From assembly GCF_023159225.1 (NCBI RefSeq), contig NC_063168.1:61979398-62043397 (forward strand): a stretch of DNA of 64,000 nucleotides. Reading direction: 5' to 3'. The notes under the pieces are model-generated. The model was not told where the DNA came from. It searched no databases and saw only the letters and a list, made by a program, of their open reading frames with translations. A program made the position numbers and the translations under genes. Source of the DNA: Perognathus longimembris pacificus. Its lineage: Eukaryota; Chordata; Mammalia; Rodentia; Heteromyidae. Shown piece after piece: positions 33,586-44,381 of this stretch (position 1 is the stretch's first letter; the number at the start of each line of letters is the position of its first letter).

Positions 33586-34691
33586 GGGGCAAGAATTGGG
33601 CAGATGATGCCTCTGCCCTCTCTTCTGTGCCTCCTTTATTTAATTCATGTTATTTATTCACGGAGCTCGGTGAGTGTGGGGAGATGCCCTTGCTTGATTT
33701 GTTTGGGCCTGCCATGGTCACTGTGTATCCCCCTTTTCTCTTGACTGGAGACCCCCAGTCAGACCCCAAGCTCCTCCTCGTGTCAGCTGCCCCTGGAAGG
33801 GGAGGTGGCCAGTGCCAGAGAAGACAGTGCTTTTTCTACCCATCGCATGCCACGGTCCCCGCACAGCCACCACACACTTTCTGGGACTAGAAAACTGCTG
33901 GATGTCCATTGAGGACAAGAGGCATCCTGAGATGGGGAGGCGGGGGCTGTGCTCTGGGTAGACAGAGCCTCAATCTCCACTTTGTGGACCTCAGACAACC
34001 TCTTCCAGCCTCTCATTCTCAAAGAACTTCAATGGCCTCACCAACGCTCTGCCCATACTTTTCAGCTTTGGCAAGAACTCATGGCTTCCCAAACTCTGCT
34101 TCCCATCCACTGACCCAACCCTTGGTTGGGAATTGTGAACCCATCAGTGACTTGAGTGCCACTTCTGGACCTGTAGGAAATGGAACCATATTGAGACCAT
34201 CAGGAGACTGTTATCAACGGAAGTCCTGCCTCTGGGGCCCTTGCCTCTATCCCCTCTGAAGAGTTCCTTTGGTCAACAAGTCATCAAACCAGCTTCCCAG
34301 TTTTCAGATGTGGCTTCTGCCTGCTTTGATCATGTTTCTCTGCAGATGTCAGATCTTTCCTCGTGGGAAGGATCAGTGTCATTCTGTCCCTGGCTAAATG
34401 AAGATGTAAAAATCTGTTGCTTTTTTCCTCCTTCATTTAGTACAGGAAACAGATGCAGGCACAGTCTGTGCTGGCTTTGCCAGTTACCCCTGTTTCTGTT
34501 TGGGAGACACTGTTTTGTTGAAAACTGATCGATCTTCTCATGAAAATTGGTCCTTCTTCACCTTCCTTTGACAGCCCAGAGTGTCTCAGATATCGCAAGT
34601 AATCAGTAAATTTCTTTTTTTTTAAGTAATTTTCATTGACTTTTTTATATGCAAGATGTTTTCACACTTTATTATTTATTTATTATTTATT

Positions 34692-34931
34692 TTTTGTGTG
34701 TGTGCTGGTCCTAGAACTTGAATTCAGGACCTGGGCTCTGTCCCTTAACTTGTTTTGCTCAAGGGTAGCACTTTACCTCTTGAACAGCAGCTCCACTTCT
34801 GGCTTTTTTTGGTGCTTAATTGGAGATAAGAGTCTCATGAACCTTCTTGACCAGGCTAGGTTGGCACCACAATCCTCAGAACTCAGTCTCCTTAGTAGCT
34901 AAGATGATAGGTATGGCTACCAGTGGCCCAG
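34692..34931 (-). mobile_element. B1-Geo SINE in the inferred KIF3C 3' UTR
   Basis: GCTGGTCCTAGAACTTGAAT to GGCTACCAGTGGCCC. Confidence 0.75.
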
Positions 34932-36186
34932 CCACACTTTATTTTTAAAATGTCCCTGAACACATGCAATCCCACGATGTTGCTTATAGTTACCTTATAC
35001 TTGAAGCTAAATTTAAGTTAGAATTTAAATTCTACTCCACAGCCCATACTAGGGTACTACCCAATATGTTCCTGATATTCTCCTAAGAAATACATATCTG
35101 ATTCTATGCCTGTCTTTTTTCAGGCCTGAATCTACTCAAAAGATGTTTATCGATTTCATGTAAAAGTAAACATTTAATAACAGTAAACATTTACTAGTAT
35201 ACTAATATAAATTGGTTGGAGAATGATCAGGAATTCAAAGATCATAACATCAACTCTATTGACTTTTGAAATGTATTTTAGCAGAGGGGTGAAGGCATAG
35301 GTCATGTGAGCAACAATAAGTTAGCACTTGAAATGCACTAACAGTTGGAGTTGCCTGTTGTTAGGGTAAAGCTTGGGACTGAAGGCTCTACCTGAAGTTT
35401 GGTGTGTCCCAGGTAACAGTGGGACTGTTTTCTTCCCTGCAAAAGATAAAGCTCCTGTTGGAACATTGGAATTCTTCTCTGAAGGTGGGCTGATGTCATG
35501 CAATTGCTGTCTTTTCCGTGGTAATGGCTGGACAAGATGGTTGAGCCACTCGTTCCTGTCCTTCAAGGAAATCACAATTCTCAGCCTAGCCCAAGAGATG
35601 ATTTTAACACTCAGGATCCAGATCAGAGTTTTGGCTGTAGCTGGAACAGGAGTTGTCTGTAGAAATCCTCCAGGTGGCGTGGGCATTGAGGGACCTCCAT
35701 TGAGCAGCCTCTCCCACTGACCTCATTCTTTCTGTGGATAAAGCAGCACGTGTCACCCCATTTATCACTTGGACACATCCACTCTGCATCGTCTGCTCAC
35801 CTGTCCCTCACAGTCTTAGAGCACAATCTAATCCACATCAACACCCCCAGTCTGAAGGCTGGGCCCGAGGTATGGTCACAAGAGGAGCTCCTGCCTGCAG
35901 TTTTGTGTATGTGTGTGTGCGTGTGCATTTGTGTGTGCGTTTACCTGTCTAGGGAACACTGCACTCAACGTAAGATAATCTGGGAACAGGGCCACTGGGA
36001 GTAGCTAGATCTCAATCTCTGCCTCCCTCCTTTTCCTTTTGATGTATCAGACATTTGATTGACAAAGTAAGGGCCTTGATTAGGACCAAATTTCCCTGTC
36101 AGTTGCTATGGTCTTTATGTGGGACAGCAGTTAATGCAGTGGCCCATTCTTGTCACTCTATACATATGATTGTATGGGACATATGT

Positions 36187-36212
36187 AATATATAAATATA
36201 TATATATATAAA
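36187..36212. repeat. (AT)n tract
   Basis: Near-perfect AT run about 100 bases before the presumed poly(A) signal. Confidence 0.85.
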
Positions 36213-36316
36213 ACATTACCCTCTGTCCCCTTGGCTTAGGATGGAGGCCTCTCAGTTGAGCTCAGTGCTACCTGTAACCTTCAGGCCTCAGCCCTGTTCA
36301 GATTAACACAGTCAAC

Positions 36317-36322
36317 AATAAA
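36317..36322 (+). promoter_or_regulatory. KIF3C: Poly(A) signal AATAAA, probable KIF3C 3' end
   Basis: Canonical hexamer in the context CAACAATAAAGGAATG, 2.9 kb after the stop, followed by T/G-rich sequence and then simple repeats and SINEs. Confidence 0.55.
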
Positions 36323-36389
36323 GGAATGAGTATCGTTGCAGAGTTGCTTGCCTGCCTCTTCCTTGGTCTCTGCCTACTTGTACTCCCTC

Positions 36390-36453
36390 CCTCTTTCTTT
36401 TCTTTTCTCTCTTTCTGCCTTCCTTTCTTTCTTCCTTCCTTCCTTCTTTCTTT

Positions 36454-36494
<41 letters not shown>
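36390..36494. repeat. CT-rich simple repeat
   Basis: TTCC/TTTC repeats followed by a (CT)n run of about 30 bases, at the tail side of the next SINE. Confidence 0.9.
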
Positions 36495-36495
<1 letters not shown>

Positions 36496-36688
36496 AGTCT
36501 TCAATTCAGAGCCTAAGCTTCTTTTGCTCTACCACTTTGAGACACAGCACCACTTCCAGTTTTCTGGTGGTTAATTGGAGATAAGAGTCTCACAGACTTT
36601 CCTGCCCAAGCTGGCTTTGAACTGTGATCCTCAGATCTCAACCTCCTGAGTAGCTAGGATTATAGGTGTGAACTACCAGCTCCCAGCT
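36495..36688 (-). mobile_element. B1-Geo SINE
   Basis: CTTCAATTCAGAGCCTAAGC to CTACCAGCTCCCAGCT. Confidence 0.78.
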
Positions 36689-36756
36689 TACCCTTATTCC
36701 ATTTTCCCACCTTTTTTCTCCTGGATTTTTTAGTAGGGGTTCAAGAGTGTTTGGAT

Positions 36757-37053
36757 CCACCCTAGTATGGCGGTCATGCTTGTAATCCTAGCTACTCAGG
36801 ATGTTGAAGAATTACGGTTGGAGACTAGCCAAAGGTAAAAAGACCCCCATCTAAAAAAATAACTGGACATAGTGATACACACCTGTCATCTAAGCACTGG
36901 CAGAAGTATAAAATAGGAGAATCACAGTCCAGGTACTGGCCTGGGCGAAAAGTGAAAACCTACTGAAAATCACCAGTGCAAAAATGCCAGAGGTGTGACT
37001 CGGCAGGACAGCATCTGCCTAACAGGCATTGGGTCCTGAGTTCAAACCCCAGT
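36757..37053 (+). mobile_element. Three-part composite: B1-like, B1-like, ID-like
   Basis: First unit near 36770 (GCTTGTAATCCTAGCTACTC), second near 36865 (GTGATACACACCTGTCATCT), third near 36990 (GTGTGACTCGGCAGGACAGC) ending TGAGTTCAAACCCC. Much diverged. Confidence 0.5.
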
Positions 37054-37058
37054 ACACA

Positions 37059-37101
<43 letters not shown>
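37054..37101. repeat. (CA)n microsatellite
   Basis: Extends straight from the 3' end of the composite SINE before it. Confidence 0.95.
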
Positions 37102-37102
<1 letters not shown>

Positions 37103-37489
37103 ACAGAGAGAGAGAGAAGGAATGAAAGGAAAGAATATCTGCCTTATCTGCCTGCCCAGTAGGATGATGGGACAGATCCCAAGCTCCAGGGGAAGTCTGT
37201 GCTAAGGGTGTGGCAGCAGCTGTTCACATCCTAAGCTGGCACTCCCCAACCAGTTCATTCTGAGCTCTTAGCAGATTTCAGGATCATCTAGGTGGGTGGT
37301 ATGGGATTAGCTTCAATGTCATACTCCCCTCTGCCAAGAGGGATTGGAGCAGTAATGTTTGAGAGGCAAACAGGCATGCCTGGCATGTGATAGGTGCTGA
37401 ATTCAAATGCAAGGCTAGTTTCTGGGCTCTTTACCTTGCTCAAGGCCTTGCTAGTTAACCTTGCAGCATGAGACAAAAAAAAAATCCGG

Positions 37490-37701
37490 GCTGGGGATAT
37501 AGCCTAGTGGCAAGAGTGCCTGCCTTGGATACACGAGGCCCTAGGTTCGATTCCCCAGCACCACATATACAGAAAACGGCCAGAAGCGGCGCTGTGGCTC
37601 AAGTGGCAGAGTGCTAGCCTTGAGCGGGAAGAAGCCAGGGACAGTGCTCAGGCCCTGAGTCCAAGCCCCAGGACTGGCCAAAAAAAAAAAAAAAAAAAAT
37701 C
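37490..37701 (+). mobile_element. IDL-Geo SINE, young subtype
   Basis: GGATACACGAGGCCCTAGG and TTGAGCGGGAAGAAGCC; A21 tail. Confidence 0.93.
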
Positions 37702-37845
37702 CTAAAAGGCTTTGCTCCCTGCAGAATAGATACTCTAGAGAAATTGAAAAGTTAACCAGATTGTTTCTGCTAATTGTTATGGTGGTCCACAACTCCAATC
37801 CCCAACCCTTAGGAGGCTGAGGAGGAAGGTCAAGTTTACAGGCCA

Positions 37846-38054
37846 GGGCTGGCAATGTGTCTTAGCTGTAGAGTGCTTGCCTACCATGCACAAAGCCCTG
37901 GGTTTGGTTCCTCAGTACCACATAAACAGAAAAAGCCGGAAATGGCATTGTGATTGAGTGGTAGAGTGCTAGCCTTGAGCAAAACAAAGCTCTGAGCGAG
38001 TGCCTAGGCCCTGAGTTTAAACCCCAGGACTGGCAAAAAAAAAAAAAAAAAAAA
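37846..38054 (+). mobile_element. IDL-Geo SINE, old subtype
   Basis: GGGCTGGCAATGTGTCTTAG with ACCACATAAACAGAAAAAGCC. Confidence 0.87.
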
Positions 38055-38104
38055 GTAATTTTGGTTTTAGTATTTTTGTTTTTATTTATTTACATTTTTA
38101 TTTG

Positions 38105-38323
38105 TGTGTGTTAGTATTGGGGCTTGAACTCAGAGCCAGGGCACTGTCCTTTATCATTTTTACTCAAGGCTGGCATTCTACCACCGAACCACATTTTGCT
38201 GGTTAAATGAAGAAAAGAGTCTCATGGACTTTCCTGCCTAGGTTGGCTTTGAACCTCAATCCTCAGATCTCAGCCTCCTGAGTAGCTAGGATTACAAGTA
38301 TGAACCACCAGCCCCTGCCTTTT
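38105..38323 (-). mobile_element. B1-Geo SINE
   Basis: GTATTGGGGCTTGAACTCAG to CACCAGCCCCTGCC. A short ID-like piece follows at 38355-38402. Confidence 0.78.
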
Positions 38324-38593
38324 AATTGTAATTACTTTTAAAATTATTATTATTTTAGTGCTGAGGATTGTACCCAAGGCCTGAGCTTCATCCCCAGGCC
38401 CTAATTTATTCCTAGGCCCCAGTTTATTTGTTTAATGAGCTTACACTTAAAACTCAACTTCAGTTTTACATTTTGTCTAATTTTGTATTTGGTTATGTAG
38501 ATAGGTACAGACACAGATACATCTATTAGTTCCTCTCTCTTTAGTTACATAGATAAAGATAGGGGGATAGGCATAGGTAAAGATACAGTCATG

Positions 38594-38788
38594 GGCTGGG
38601 AATATGGCCTAGAGGCAAGAGTGCTTGCCTAGTATACATGAAGCCCTGGGTTTGATTCCCCAGCACCACATATACAGAAAATGGCCAGAAGTGGCGCTGT
38701 GGCTCAAGTGGCAGAGTGCTAGCCTTGAGCAAAAAGAAGCCAGGGACAGTGCTCAGGCCTTGAGTTCAAAGCCCAGGACTGGCAAAAA
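38594..38788 (+). mobile_element. IDL-Geo SINE with 15-bp target duplication
   Basis: AAAGATACAGTCATG at 38579-38593 and 38789-38803. Confidence 0.94.
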
Positions 38789-38803
38789 AAAGATACAGTC
38801 ATG

Positions 38804-39038
38804 AGCCAGGTGCTGGTGGCTCATGTCTGTAATCCTACTCAGGAGGCTGAGGTCTGAGGATTGTGGTTCAAAGCCAGCCTGGGCACAAAGTCCATGAGAC
38901 TATAATCTCTAATTAACCTATTAACCTGCCAGAAAACTGGAAGTGGTGCTATGGCTCAAAATGGTAGAGCCTTTGCCTTGAACAAAAAGAACCCAGTTCA
39001 AGCCCCAAGACTGGCAAAAAAAAAAAAAAAAAAAAAAA
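38804..39038 (+). mobile_element. B1-Geo SINE
   Basis: AGCCAGGTGCTGGTGGCTCA to CAAGACTGGC and a long A-tail. Confidence 0.83.
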
Positions 39039-39039
39039 G

Positions 39040-39600
39040 CTAGTCATGAGAAAGATAGATGTGACTAAGCTGTGCAGGATGTCCTAGAGAAAACACCCCC
39101 CCCCCATTTGGAAAGGACAATTGGCAGACAGAATGGAAGTGGCCCTGGATAGAATGCTCAGCAGAAAGCATTGGGTGCCCTGGCATCAGCCCCCAGTCTC
39201 CAGCTGCTCAGAGACCCAGATGCCAAAGCAAGTTAGAATGTCTTGCTCTCATTATTATTTGAGCATTTCAGAACTTCACATTAGAACAATGTTTGATTCC
39301 CCCTCCCCAACCCCAGGGGTGGGGATTCTGAGGGTTTTTGCAAGCCTTAGAAGGAATGATGTGTGTTTCAGGCATCTTCTTCCACGGCTCTCAAGCATCT
39401 TGAGCTGTCACAGCTCCTTGTGATGTGCAAAAGCAGGCTGTTCCGCTTAGCTTTGTTACTGCAGGCTGACATCTGCCACAGTTTTGACAATTTACTGTTG
39501 TTCATGGACCTAGTTCCTTGTCAAATTAAACCCATGTGTTGATTACGTTTGGTTTCAATAGAGAGGAACAACAACAAAAATAAGTGAAAAAAACAAATAC
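39040..39600. other. Intergenic single-copy stretch
   Basis: Contains a 100-codon open frame (39121-39423) with no recognisable motif; not called as a gene. Confidence 0.5.
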
Positions 39601-39604
39601 ATAT

Positions 39605-39790
39605 GGGCTGGGAATGTGGCTTAGCGGTAGAGTGCTTGCCTAACATGCATGAGGCCCTGGGTTCGATTCCTCAGCACCACATAGGCAGAAAAAGCTGGAA
39701 GTGGCGCAGTGGCTCAAGTGGTAGAGTGCTAGCCTTTAGCAAAATAAGCTCAGGGACAGTGCTCAGGCCACAAGTTCAAGCCCCAGAACT

Positions 39791-39791
<1 letters not shown>
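39605..39791 (+). mobile_element. IDL-Geo SINE with (CA)n in place of an A-tail
   Basis: Complete both halves; right end CCCAGAACTGACACAC passes directly into the microsatellite. Confidence 0.9.

Positions 39792-39852
<61 letters not shown>
39792..39852. repeat. (AC)30 microsatellite
   Basis: About 61 bases, perfect. Confidence 0.95.
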
Positions 39853-39858
<6 letters not shown>

Positions 39859-40192
39859 TACATTGTTGTAGGAAAGACTTGTTCACCATTCCACCTCACC
39901 CAGCAACCAGTGCCCCTGGAGACCAAGCTTGAGAGACTGCAGAACTCTCAGTCACCCCCACTCAATTATTTTCCAAAGGAAAAATAGTTTGGAGAGCTGC
40001 TGAAAAAAGTAAAAAGGAGGTGGGAGTAATATTTAAAAAGTGAGCTAGAGACTAACATGCATGCACACCCACATGAATCCATACAAAACTTGTTACCAAC
40101 TAGAGAATGAAATCCAGTGTGGAGAAAATTTTACAATATTCTTTGCTGCATCCGTAAAGCAAAGGAAGGTAGTTCAGAATCATGATATTTAG

Positions 40193-40385
40193 GCTGGGAA
40201 TGTGGCTTAGCGGTAGAGCACATGCACGAAGCCGTGGGTTCAATTCCTCAGCACCACATAAAGGAAAAAAGCTGGAAGTGGTGCTGTGGCTTAAGAGGTA
40301 GAGTGCTAGCCTTGAGCAAAAGAAGCTCAGGGACAGTGCTCAGGCCCTGAGTTCAAGCCCCAGGACTGGCAGGAAACAAAAAGAA
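40193..40385 (+). mobile_element. IDL-Geo SINE with a short internal deletion
   Basis: GTAGAGCACATGCACGAAGC shows about 12 bases lost in the left half. Flanks GAATCATGATATTTAGG and GAATCATATTTTAGG are an aged target duplication. Confidence 0.85.
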
Positions 40386-40594
40386 TCATATTTTAGGAAA
40401 CATCATTCATTCACTCAATTTGCAGACTGCTCAATAGCCACAAAGTGCAAAGTATTAATACTAAGTATTGTTCTATACAAATCTGCCTGTCCCCGGTATC
40501 CTAATTCAAAGGTCAGCTCTAGAGTTCCCAACAAATCAGGGCCACCACTCTTCTAAAACCCCAATAGAAAAAGTTGTGGTAAAAAATAAGAACG

Positions 40595-40775
40595 GGGTTG
40601 GAATGTGGCTTAGTGGTAGAGCACTTGCCTAGCATGCATGAAGCCCTGGGTTCCATTCCTCAGTACCACATACACAGAAAAAGCTGGAAGTGGTGCCATG
40701 ATGCCATGGCTTAGCCTTGAGCACAGAAAGGCTAAGGGACAGAGCCCAGGCCCTGAAGTCAAGCACCAGGATGAG
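40595..40775 (+). mobile_element. IDL-Geo SINE, right half damaged
   Basis: GGGGTTGGAATGTGGCTTAG; a repeated ATGCCATG motif replaces part of the right half. Confidence 0.8.
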
Positions 40776-41224
40776 AGAGCGCGACAGGGAGCCAGAGAGA
40801 GAGAGGATAGAGAGAGACAGACAGAGACTAGGAGGGGCTACCTAAATCTGCCTGCCTTTGTGAAATGGTAAAAATTTGGGAACTATTTCTACAAGGATAA
40901 AGTGAGAATGAAAAGCTGTCTATACCTGGCGCAAAAGGAAGTCCTGAAGGTTACTGAGGTTTTGGGTGAGCTTCCCCCATGTTACCCACCTAGAACCATT
41001 GTCTAACAATCAGACATTGCTAGATGACATGACAGTGTATAGTCCCCTAGCTCAGAAAGTAAAAATGCTACAGACAGGAGTTACTATTTTGAGGCATTAG
41101 CTCCTCTTTCCAGAATGGAGAGCAGAAAATGTCTCTTTTTCTATTTCTACTTGAACTCTGTTATGCTAAGTGCTTTTCTTAACCAGATCTCAAGGACCTA
41201 TGATTTCACATGGAAACAAGTATA

Positions 41225-41323
41225 TGTGTGGCCCAAATGGTAGAGTTCCAGCCTTGAGCAAGAGAGACAGTACCCAGGCCCTAAGTTCAAGCCCCTCGAC
41301 AAAAAAAAAAAAAAAAAAAAAAA
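41225..41323 (+). mobile_element. Geo right half only
   Basis: GTGGCCCAAATGGTAGAGTT to AAGTTCAAGCCCCTCGAC and A23. The left half is missing. Confidence 0.65.
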
Positions 41324-41431
41324 TGAGTTAATATTGAAACAGTTTCACCGTGAAACCTCAACTTGTGACCCCCCGCAACCTCAGCGTCTTAAGTATTGGT
41401 ATTCAGTCTGTGTTCCCACACTTGGGTTTGT

Positions 41432-41490
41432 GTTATTTTATTTTATATATTTGCAGTGCTGAGGATTGAATCAGGCCTTATTCATGCTGA
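41432..41490 (-). mobile_element. ID-like fragment
   Basis: GTGCTGAGGATTGAATCAGG to CATGCTGAGCC. Confidence 0.45.
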
Positions 41491-41495
41491 GCCAT

Positions 41496-41735
41496 TCTTT
41501 TTTTTTTGCCAGGCCTAGGACTTATACTCAGGGCCTGGGCACTGCCTGAGATTCCTTTTGCTCTAGGCTAGCGTTGTACTACTGGAGCCACAGCACTATT
41601 TCTGGCTTTTCTGAGTAGTGCAATGGAGATATAAGAGTCTAACAGACCTGCCTGGGCTGGTTTTGAACCACAACCCTCAGATCTTAGCCTCCTGAGTAGC
41701 CAGGATTACAGGCATGAGCCACTGATGCCTGGCTT
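41496..41735 (-). mobile_element. B1-Geo SINE
   Basis: GCCAGGCCTAGGACTTATAC to GCCACTGATGCCTGGCT. Confidence 0.82.
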
Positions 41736-41748
41736 GTGTTGTGGTGGT

Positions 41749-41986
41749 TCTTTTTGTTGTTGTTGTGGGGCTTGAACTCTAAGCCTGGGTGCTGTCCCTG
41801 AGCTCTTCAGCTCAAGGCTAGTGCTCTACCACCTTGAGCCACAGAGCCACTTAAGATTTTCTGGTGGTTGATTGGAGATAAACAGTTTCACTGACTTTCC
41901 TGCCTGGCCTGGCTTTGAACAGTGATCCTCAGATCTCAGCCTCCTGAGTAGCTAGGATTATGGGTGTGAGCCATCTGCCCCCGGCT
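41749..41986 (-). mobile_element. B1-Geo SINE
   Basis: GGGGCTTGAACTCTAAGCCT to GCCATCTGCCCCCGGCT. Confidence 0.82.

Positions 41987-41988
<2 letters not shown>

Positions 41989-42066
<78 letters not shown>
41989..42066. repeat. Compound (AG)n(TG)n microsatellite
   Basis: About 34 bases of AG followed by about 44 of TG without a break. Confidence 0.95.
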
Positions 42067-42067
<1 letters not shown>

Positions 42068-42256
42068 CAGTCCTAGGTCTTGAACTCAGGGCCTGGCCAC
42101 TGTCTCTAAGCTTCTTTTGCTCAAGACTAGCACTACCACTTGAACCACAGTGCCACTCCACTTCTAGCTTTTTGTTTATGTGGTGCCGAGGACTCAAACC
42201 CAGGGCTTCATGCATGCTAGACAAGCACTGTACCCCTAAGCCACATTCCCAGCCAC
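42067..42256 (-). mobile_element. IDL-Geo SINE
   Basis: GCCAGTCCTAGGTCTTGAAC to CCACATTCCCAGCC. Its tail side is the (TG)n run. Confidence 0.85.
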
Positions 42257-42263
42257 TGCATTG

Positions 42264-42379
42264 TGTTTTTGAGACAGAATCTCAACAACTTTTTCTAAGC
42301 TGTTCTTAAACTATTCATCTTCCTGCCTCAACCTCCTAAGTAACTGGGATTATAGGAATACACCACCACACCTGGCTTT
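42264..42379 (-). mobile_element. B1 monomer, classical type
   Basis: TTTTTGAGACAGAATCTCAA and GGGATTATAGGAATACACCA are those of an older B1 without the Geo half. Confidence 0.65.
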
Positions 42380-43120
42380 TACTTTATATAGTAGAATGAT
42401 AGAGTACGACTCTTCTGTGTTGGTTTTCCTTCATTAAATATTTTGTTGGTGAGATCTGTTCATGTTTATATGTTTTGTTTTAGATTATGCGTTCTTATTA
42501 TGTAGGTTTTCCCATTTTAGGTCTCCCTACCCCCCAAGATTCTGTTAAATGCCATATTTCCAAAATTTATTTGATTGCTGTCTTAAGTTAGGACTCCACA
42601 AAATGCATTTTGAGATAAGAGCCTAAGGGCAACCAATCTGAGAGTCACCCCTGGGAGCACTAGAAGGGTAATGAGGAAGAGAAACAGAAGAGGAAAGCCG
42701 TGCTAGTGAGAAGCAGGTTACTGCTGTGCGCCCTGGGGCTCAGTCCCAGAGGACAACTCTAGGTGACGCTATTTCAGTTGTCCCCAAGAGAAGGAAAGAA
42801 ACTGGGGTGTTTGTCATATACCAATATCTTCGAGTAAACCAGCTGAGCTATTCCTCTGAGGACATTGTCTACCCCAACTGTGGGCTAAATATATACACAG
42901 GGCCAGAGAAAGCCACCAGGTCGGTGCTGGCCAGGAATAAAACCCCATCACAGTAAAGAGTTCATGCCCAGAGAAGATGTGCATGGAAGGATATTGCAGT
43001 GCCCCAAGCCAACAGCCAGCACCCAGGGCAAGACATGAGTCATGCCGGCCTGGCCTTCCAGCCCAGCCTGCTCTACAGTGACTGCAGTGACATGAAGAAG
43101 AGCCACTCAGCACACCCTCA
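42380..43120. other. Intergenic single-copy stretch
   Basis: AT-rich first part, GC-richer second part; nothing recognised. Confidence 0.5.
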
Positions 43121-43135
43121 GAATCTGAAGAAATG

Positions 43136-43351
43136 GGGGCTGGGGATATGGCCTAGTGGCAAGAGCATTTGCCTCATATACTTGAAGCCCTGGGTTCAAT
43201 TCTCCAGCACCACATATATAGAAAATGGCCAGAAGTGGCACTGTGGCTCAAGTGGCAGAGTGCTAGCCTTGAGCAAAAGGAAGCCAGGGACAGTGCTCAG
43301 GCCCTGAGTTCAAGGCCCAAGACTGGCCACAAAAAGAAAAAAAAAAAGAGA
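43136..43351 (+). mobile_element. IDL-Geo SINE with 15-bp target duplication
   Basis: GAATCTGAAGAAATG at 43121-43135 and 43352-43366. Confidence 0.93.
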
Positions 43352-43433
43352 GAATCTGAAGAAATGACAATTGGTGCTGCCATAAACCACCAGGACTGGA
43401 GTCCATTTTTTATTATAATTTAAATTTAATTTA

Positions 43434-43665
43434 ATTTTGGTACTAGTCCTAGGGATTGAATTCAGGGCTGGGAATCTATTCCTGACTTTTTTTTTTTTTA
43501 ATTCAAGGGTAGCACTCTACCACTTTACTTCTGACTTTTTTTTTTGGGTGGGGGAGGTTAATTGGAGATAAGCATCTTGCAGCCTTTCCTGCCTGGCTGG
43601 CTTCAAACCATGATGCTCAAATCTCAGCCTCCTGAAGAGCTAGAACTACAGGTGTGAGCCAGGCT
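43434..43665 (-). mobile_element. B1-Geo SINE, diverged
   Basis: ACTAGTCCTAGGGATTGAAT to GGTGTGAGCCAGGCT. Confidence 0.7.
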
Positions 43666-43943
43666 GGAGGTCTCAGAGTCCCAGACCTTGCAGGAAGGAA
43701 TGGTAAGCTTACATAGGAACCAGGGCTGAGCTTGCTGAACTGATGTGATGGGGGAACCAGGGCATTTGCCATCTCAGAACCTCTTTCTCCTGAACTTAGA
43801 AGCATTCCTTTGGCGTGAGGGATAGAAGAGATGGCTATGAGGAGCCAAGAACTTCAAAGTGCATATTTGCCCTCTGGTGCATGTTTCAGGAGGAAAGGGT
43901 TTGCAGAACTCACATGAGGGCTATCAAAACCTTTAAGACTGGG

Positions 43944-44149
43944 GCTGGGGATATAGCCTAGTGGCAAGAGTGCCTGCCTTGGATACACGAGGCCCTAGGC
44001 CCTAGGTTCGATTCCCCAGCACCACATATACAGAAAACGGCCAGAAGCGGCGCTGTGGCTCAAGTGGCAGAGTGCTAGCCTTGAGCGGGAAGAAGCCAGG
44101 GACAGTGCTCGGGCCCTGAGTCCAAGGCCCAGGACTGGCCAAAAAAAAA
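43944..44149 (+). mobile_element. IDL-Geo SINE, first of a double insertion
   Basis: Young subtype as at 37490 (GGATACACGAGG, GAGCGGGAAGAAG), with a 9-base duplication GGCCCTAGGCCCTAGG in the left half. Confidence 0.93.
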
Positions 44150-44167
44150 AAAACCTTTAAGACTGGG

Positions 44168-44381
44168 CTGGGGATATGGCCTAGTGGCAAGAGAGCTTGC
44201 TTCGTATACATGAGGCCCTGGGTTCGATTCCCCAGCACCACATATACAGAAAATGGCCAGAAGGGGCGCTGTGGCTCAAGTGGCAGAGTGCTAGCCTTGA
44301 GCAAAAGGAAGCCAGGGACAGTGCTCAGGCCCTGAGTCCAAGCCCAGGACTGGCCGGAAAAACAAAACAAAACAAAACAAA
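44168..44381 (+). mobile_element. IDL-Geo SINE, second of a double insertion
   Basis: Different subtype (CGTATACATGAGG, GAGCAAAAGGAAGCC). AAAACCTTTAAGACTGGG is present before, between and after the pair. Confidence 0.93.

Larger units (their letters stand above)
33429..36340 (+). other. KIF3C: KIF3C 3' untranslated region (inferred extent)
   Basis: From the stop to about 20 bases past the only clear AATAAA found downstream (36317-36322). It contains a (TG)n run at 33539-33583, AT-rich ATTTA-type motifs near 33640-33660, a minus-strand B1-Geo SINE at about 34692-34930 and an (AT)n stretch at 36187-36212. The end point is inferred; an earlier end near AGTAAA at about 34606 is possible. Confidence 0.55.

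Noticed and set aside
39121..39423. 100-codon frame in the intergenic region
   Set aside because: No recognisable motif, isolated, of the length expected by chance.
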